Below are positions 63,714-64,000 of a DNA stretch of 64,000 nt, piece after piece (position 1 is the first letter of the stretch; each line of letters opens with the position of its first letter). Under the pieces are notes generated by a model, which saw nothing but the letters and a program-made list of their open reading frames with translations, was not told the origin of the DNA and ran no database searches. Source of the stretch: Hathewaya massiliensis. GTDB lineage: Bacteria > Bacillota > Clostridia > Clostridiales > Clostridiaceae. The position numbers were made by a program, and so were the translations under genes. Location of the stretch: positions 936,122 to 1,000,121 of the forward strand of contig NZ_CABFVD010000001.1 in the NCBI RefSeq assembly GCF_902143515.1, given 5' to 3'.

Positions 63714-64000
63714 TTACTTTTTTACTTCTGGCTGTTTTGGTTGTTCTGGTTGTTTTGGTTGTTCTGGTTTTACCTCCGGTTTAGGCTCAGGTTTTGGTTC
63801 TGGCTTTGGCTCTGGTTTTGGTTCCGGCTTTGGCTCTGGTTTCACCTCGGGCTTTGGCTCTGGCTTTGGTTCAGGTTTTGGTTTTGTTACTTTATTTGAA
63901 ATATTATTATTTTGCGATTTACTACTACCACTGCTATTATTATCATCAGTATATGTTTTCTTAGGTTTAGGTTGATCATACTCATGATCTTCTGAGTTTT
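63714..64000 (-). CDS. C-terminal end of a protein with a Pro-Glu-Pro-Lys repeat tail (partial)
   Basis: On the minus strand an open frame enters at the window end and stops at 63714-63716. The last 95 residues are: an acidic/Ser-Asn stretch (DHEYDQPKPKKTYTDD, then NNSSGSSKSQNNN), followed by about 60 residues of PKPEPKPEPKPEVKPEP-type repeats and PEQPKQPEQPKQPEVKK. Such tails are low in complexity and likely extended, typical of wall-spanning surface proteins and of the C-terminal tails of some clostridial penicillin-binding proteins. The domain that would decide the function lies outside the window. Confidence 0.8.
   Translation of the reverse strand, partial: NSEDHEYDQPKPKKTYTDDNNSSGSSKSQNNNISNKVTKPKPEPKPEPKPEVKPEPKPEPKPEPKPEPKPEPKPEVKPEQPKQPEQPKQPEVKK

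Overview
This is a low-G+C, AT-rich chromosomal window. The gene families, short intergenic spaces, strong AGGAGG-type ribosome sites and frequent TTG/GTG starts fit an anaerobic spore-forming Firmicute of the genus Clostridium (sensu stricto). I cannot name the species. Most of the window is ordinary chromosome; the only intact mobile element is one IS at 52347-53960.

Layout. 1-5,000 (mostly minus strand): a broken peptide-transporter ATPase, rlmH, a small unknown protein, a SEC-C protein, a GerMN lipoprotein, a YycJ-like MBL hydrolase and murA. 5,300-8,200 (plus): a degenerate 2H-fold protein, then a T-box leader with an AAC (Asn) specifier driving asnS, then a dimeric-type dUTPase. 8,266-18,300: a chemotaxis receptor with a strong palindrome at its promoter, a YdcZ-type transporter, a LysR regulator, a subtilisin-fold protein without its catalytic Asp and His, ferritin, cinA, an UDP-GlcNAc 2-epimerase and an ornithine-cyclodeaminase-family enzyme. 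18,500-25,050: an M16C peptidase, then a GH65 disaccharide phosphorylase plus beta-phosphoglucomutase preceded by a 25-bp perfect palindrome and a cre-like site. 25,144-37,800: a 1787-residue pseudokinase/AAA/TPR/GAF/GGDEF/GAF signalling protein, map with a SEC-C motif, an orphan histidine kinase, two unknown proteins, an array of helically phased 11-bp repeats resembling DnaA boxes, a two-domain YdcZ transporter and an MFS transporter.

37,969-47,932 (minus) is a complete type II fatty-acid synthesis operon: fabT-fabH-acpP-fabK-fabD-fabG-fabF-accB-fabZ-accC-accD-accA. Near-identical FabT-type palindromes lie at the fabT promoter and again inside the operon just before acpP. The acetyl-CoA carboxylase genes supply malonyl-CoA, FabD/FabH start the chain, FabG/FabZ/FabK/FabF elongate it, and FabT is expected to repress when long acyl-ACP accumulates. 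An acyl-ACP thioesterase lies separately at 58.7-59.5 kb.

48,577-50,521: DnaD-like and DnaC-like helicase-loading proteins. 50,788-52,118 (minus): 15 tRNA genes (4 Glu, 4 Val, 4 Asp, 3 Thr) arranged partly as 340-bp tandem repeats, with a strong upstream promoter and an internal one. The middle tRNA-Thr copy differs from its sisters by one base in the anticodon (UGU to UGA), so it is a threonine tRNA body that would read serine UCA codons. I consider this the most unusual point of the window. The IS follows, with good inverted repeats and a 7-9 bp target duplication. 54,023 to the end: a FAD flavoprotein, a four-gene ABC transporter with three membrane proteins, the thioesterase, a DUF1858 protein, purA with a PurR-type box pair upstream, pgsA, a DUF3006 protein, a YhaM-like exoribonuclease and the C-terminus of a protein ending in Pro-Glu-Pro-Lys repeats.

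All calls are from reading sequence and translated proteins; no database search was run.
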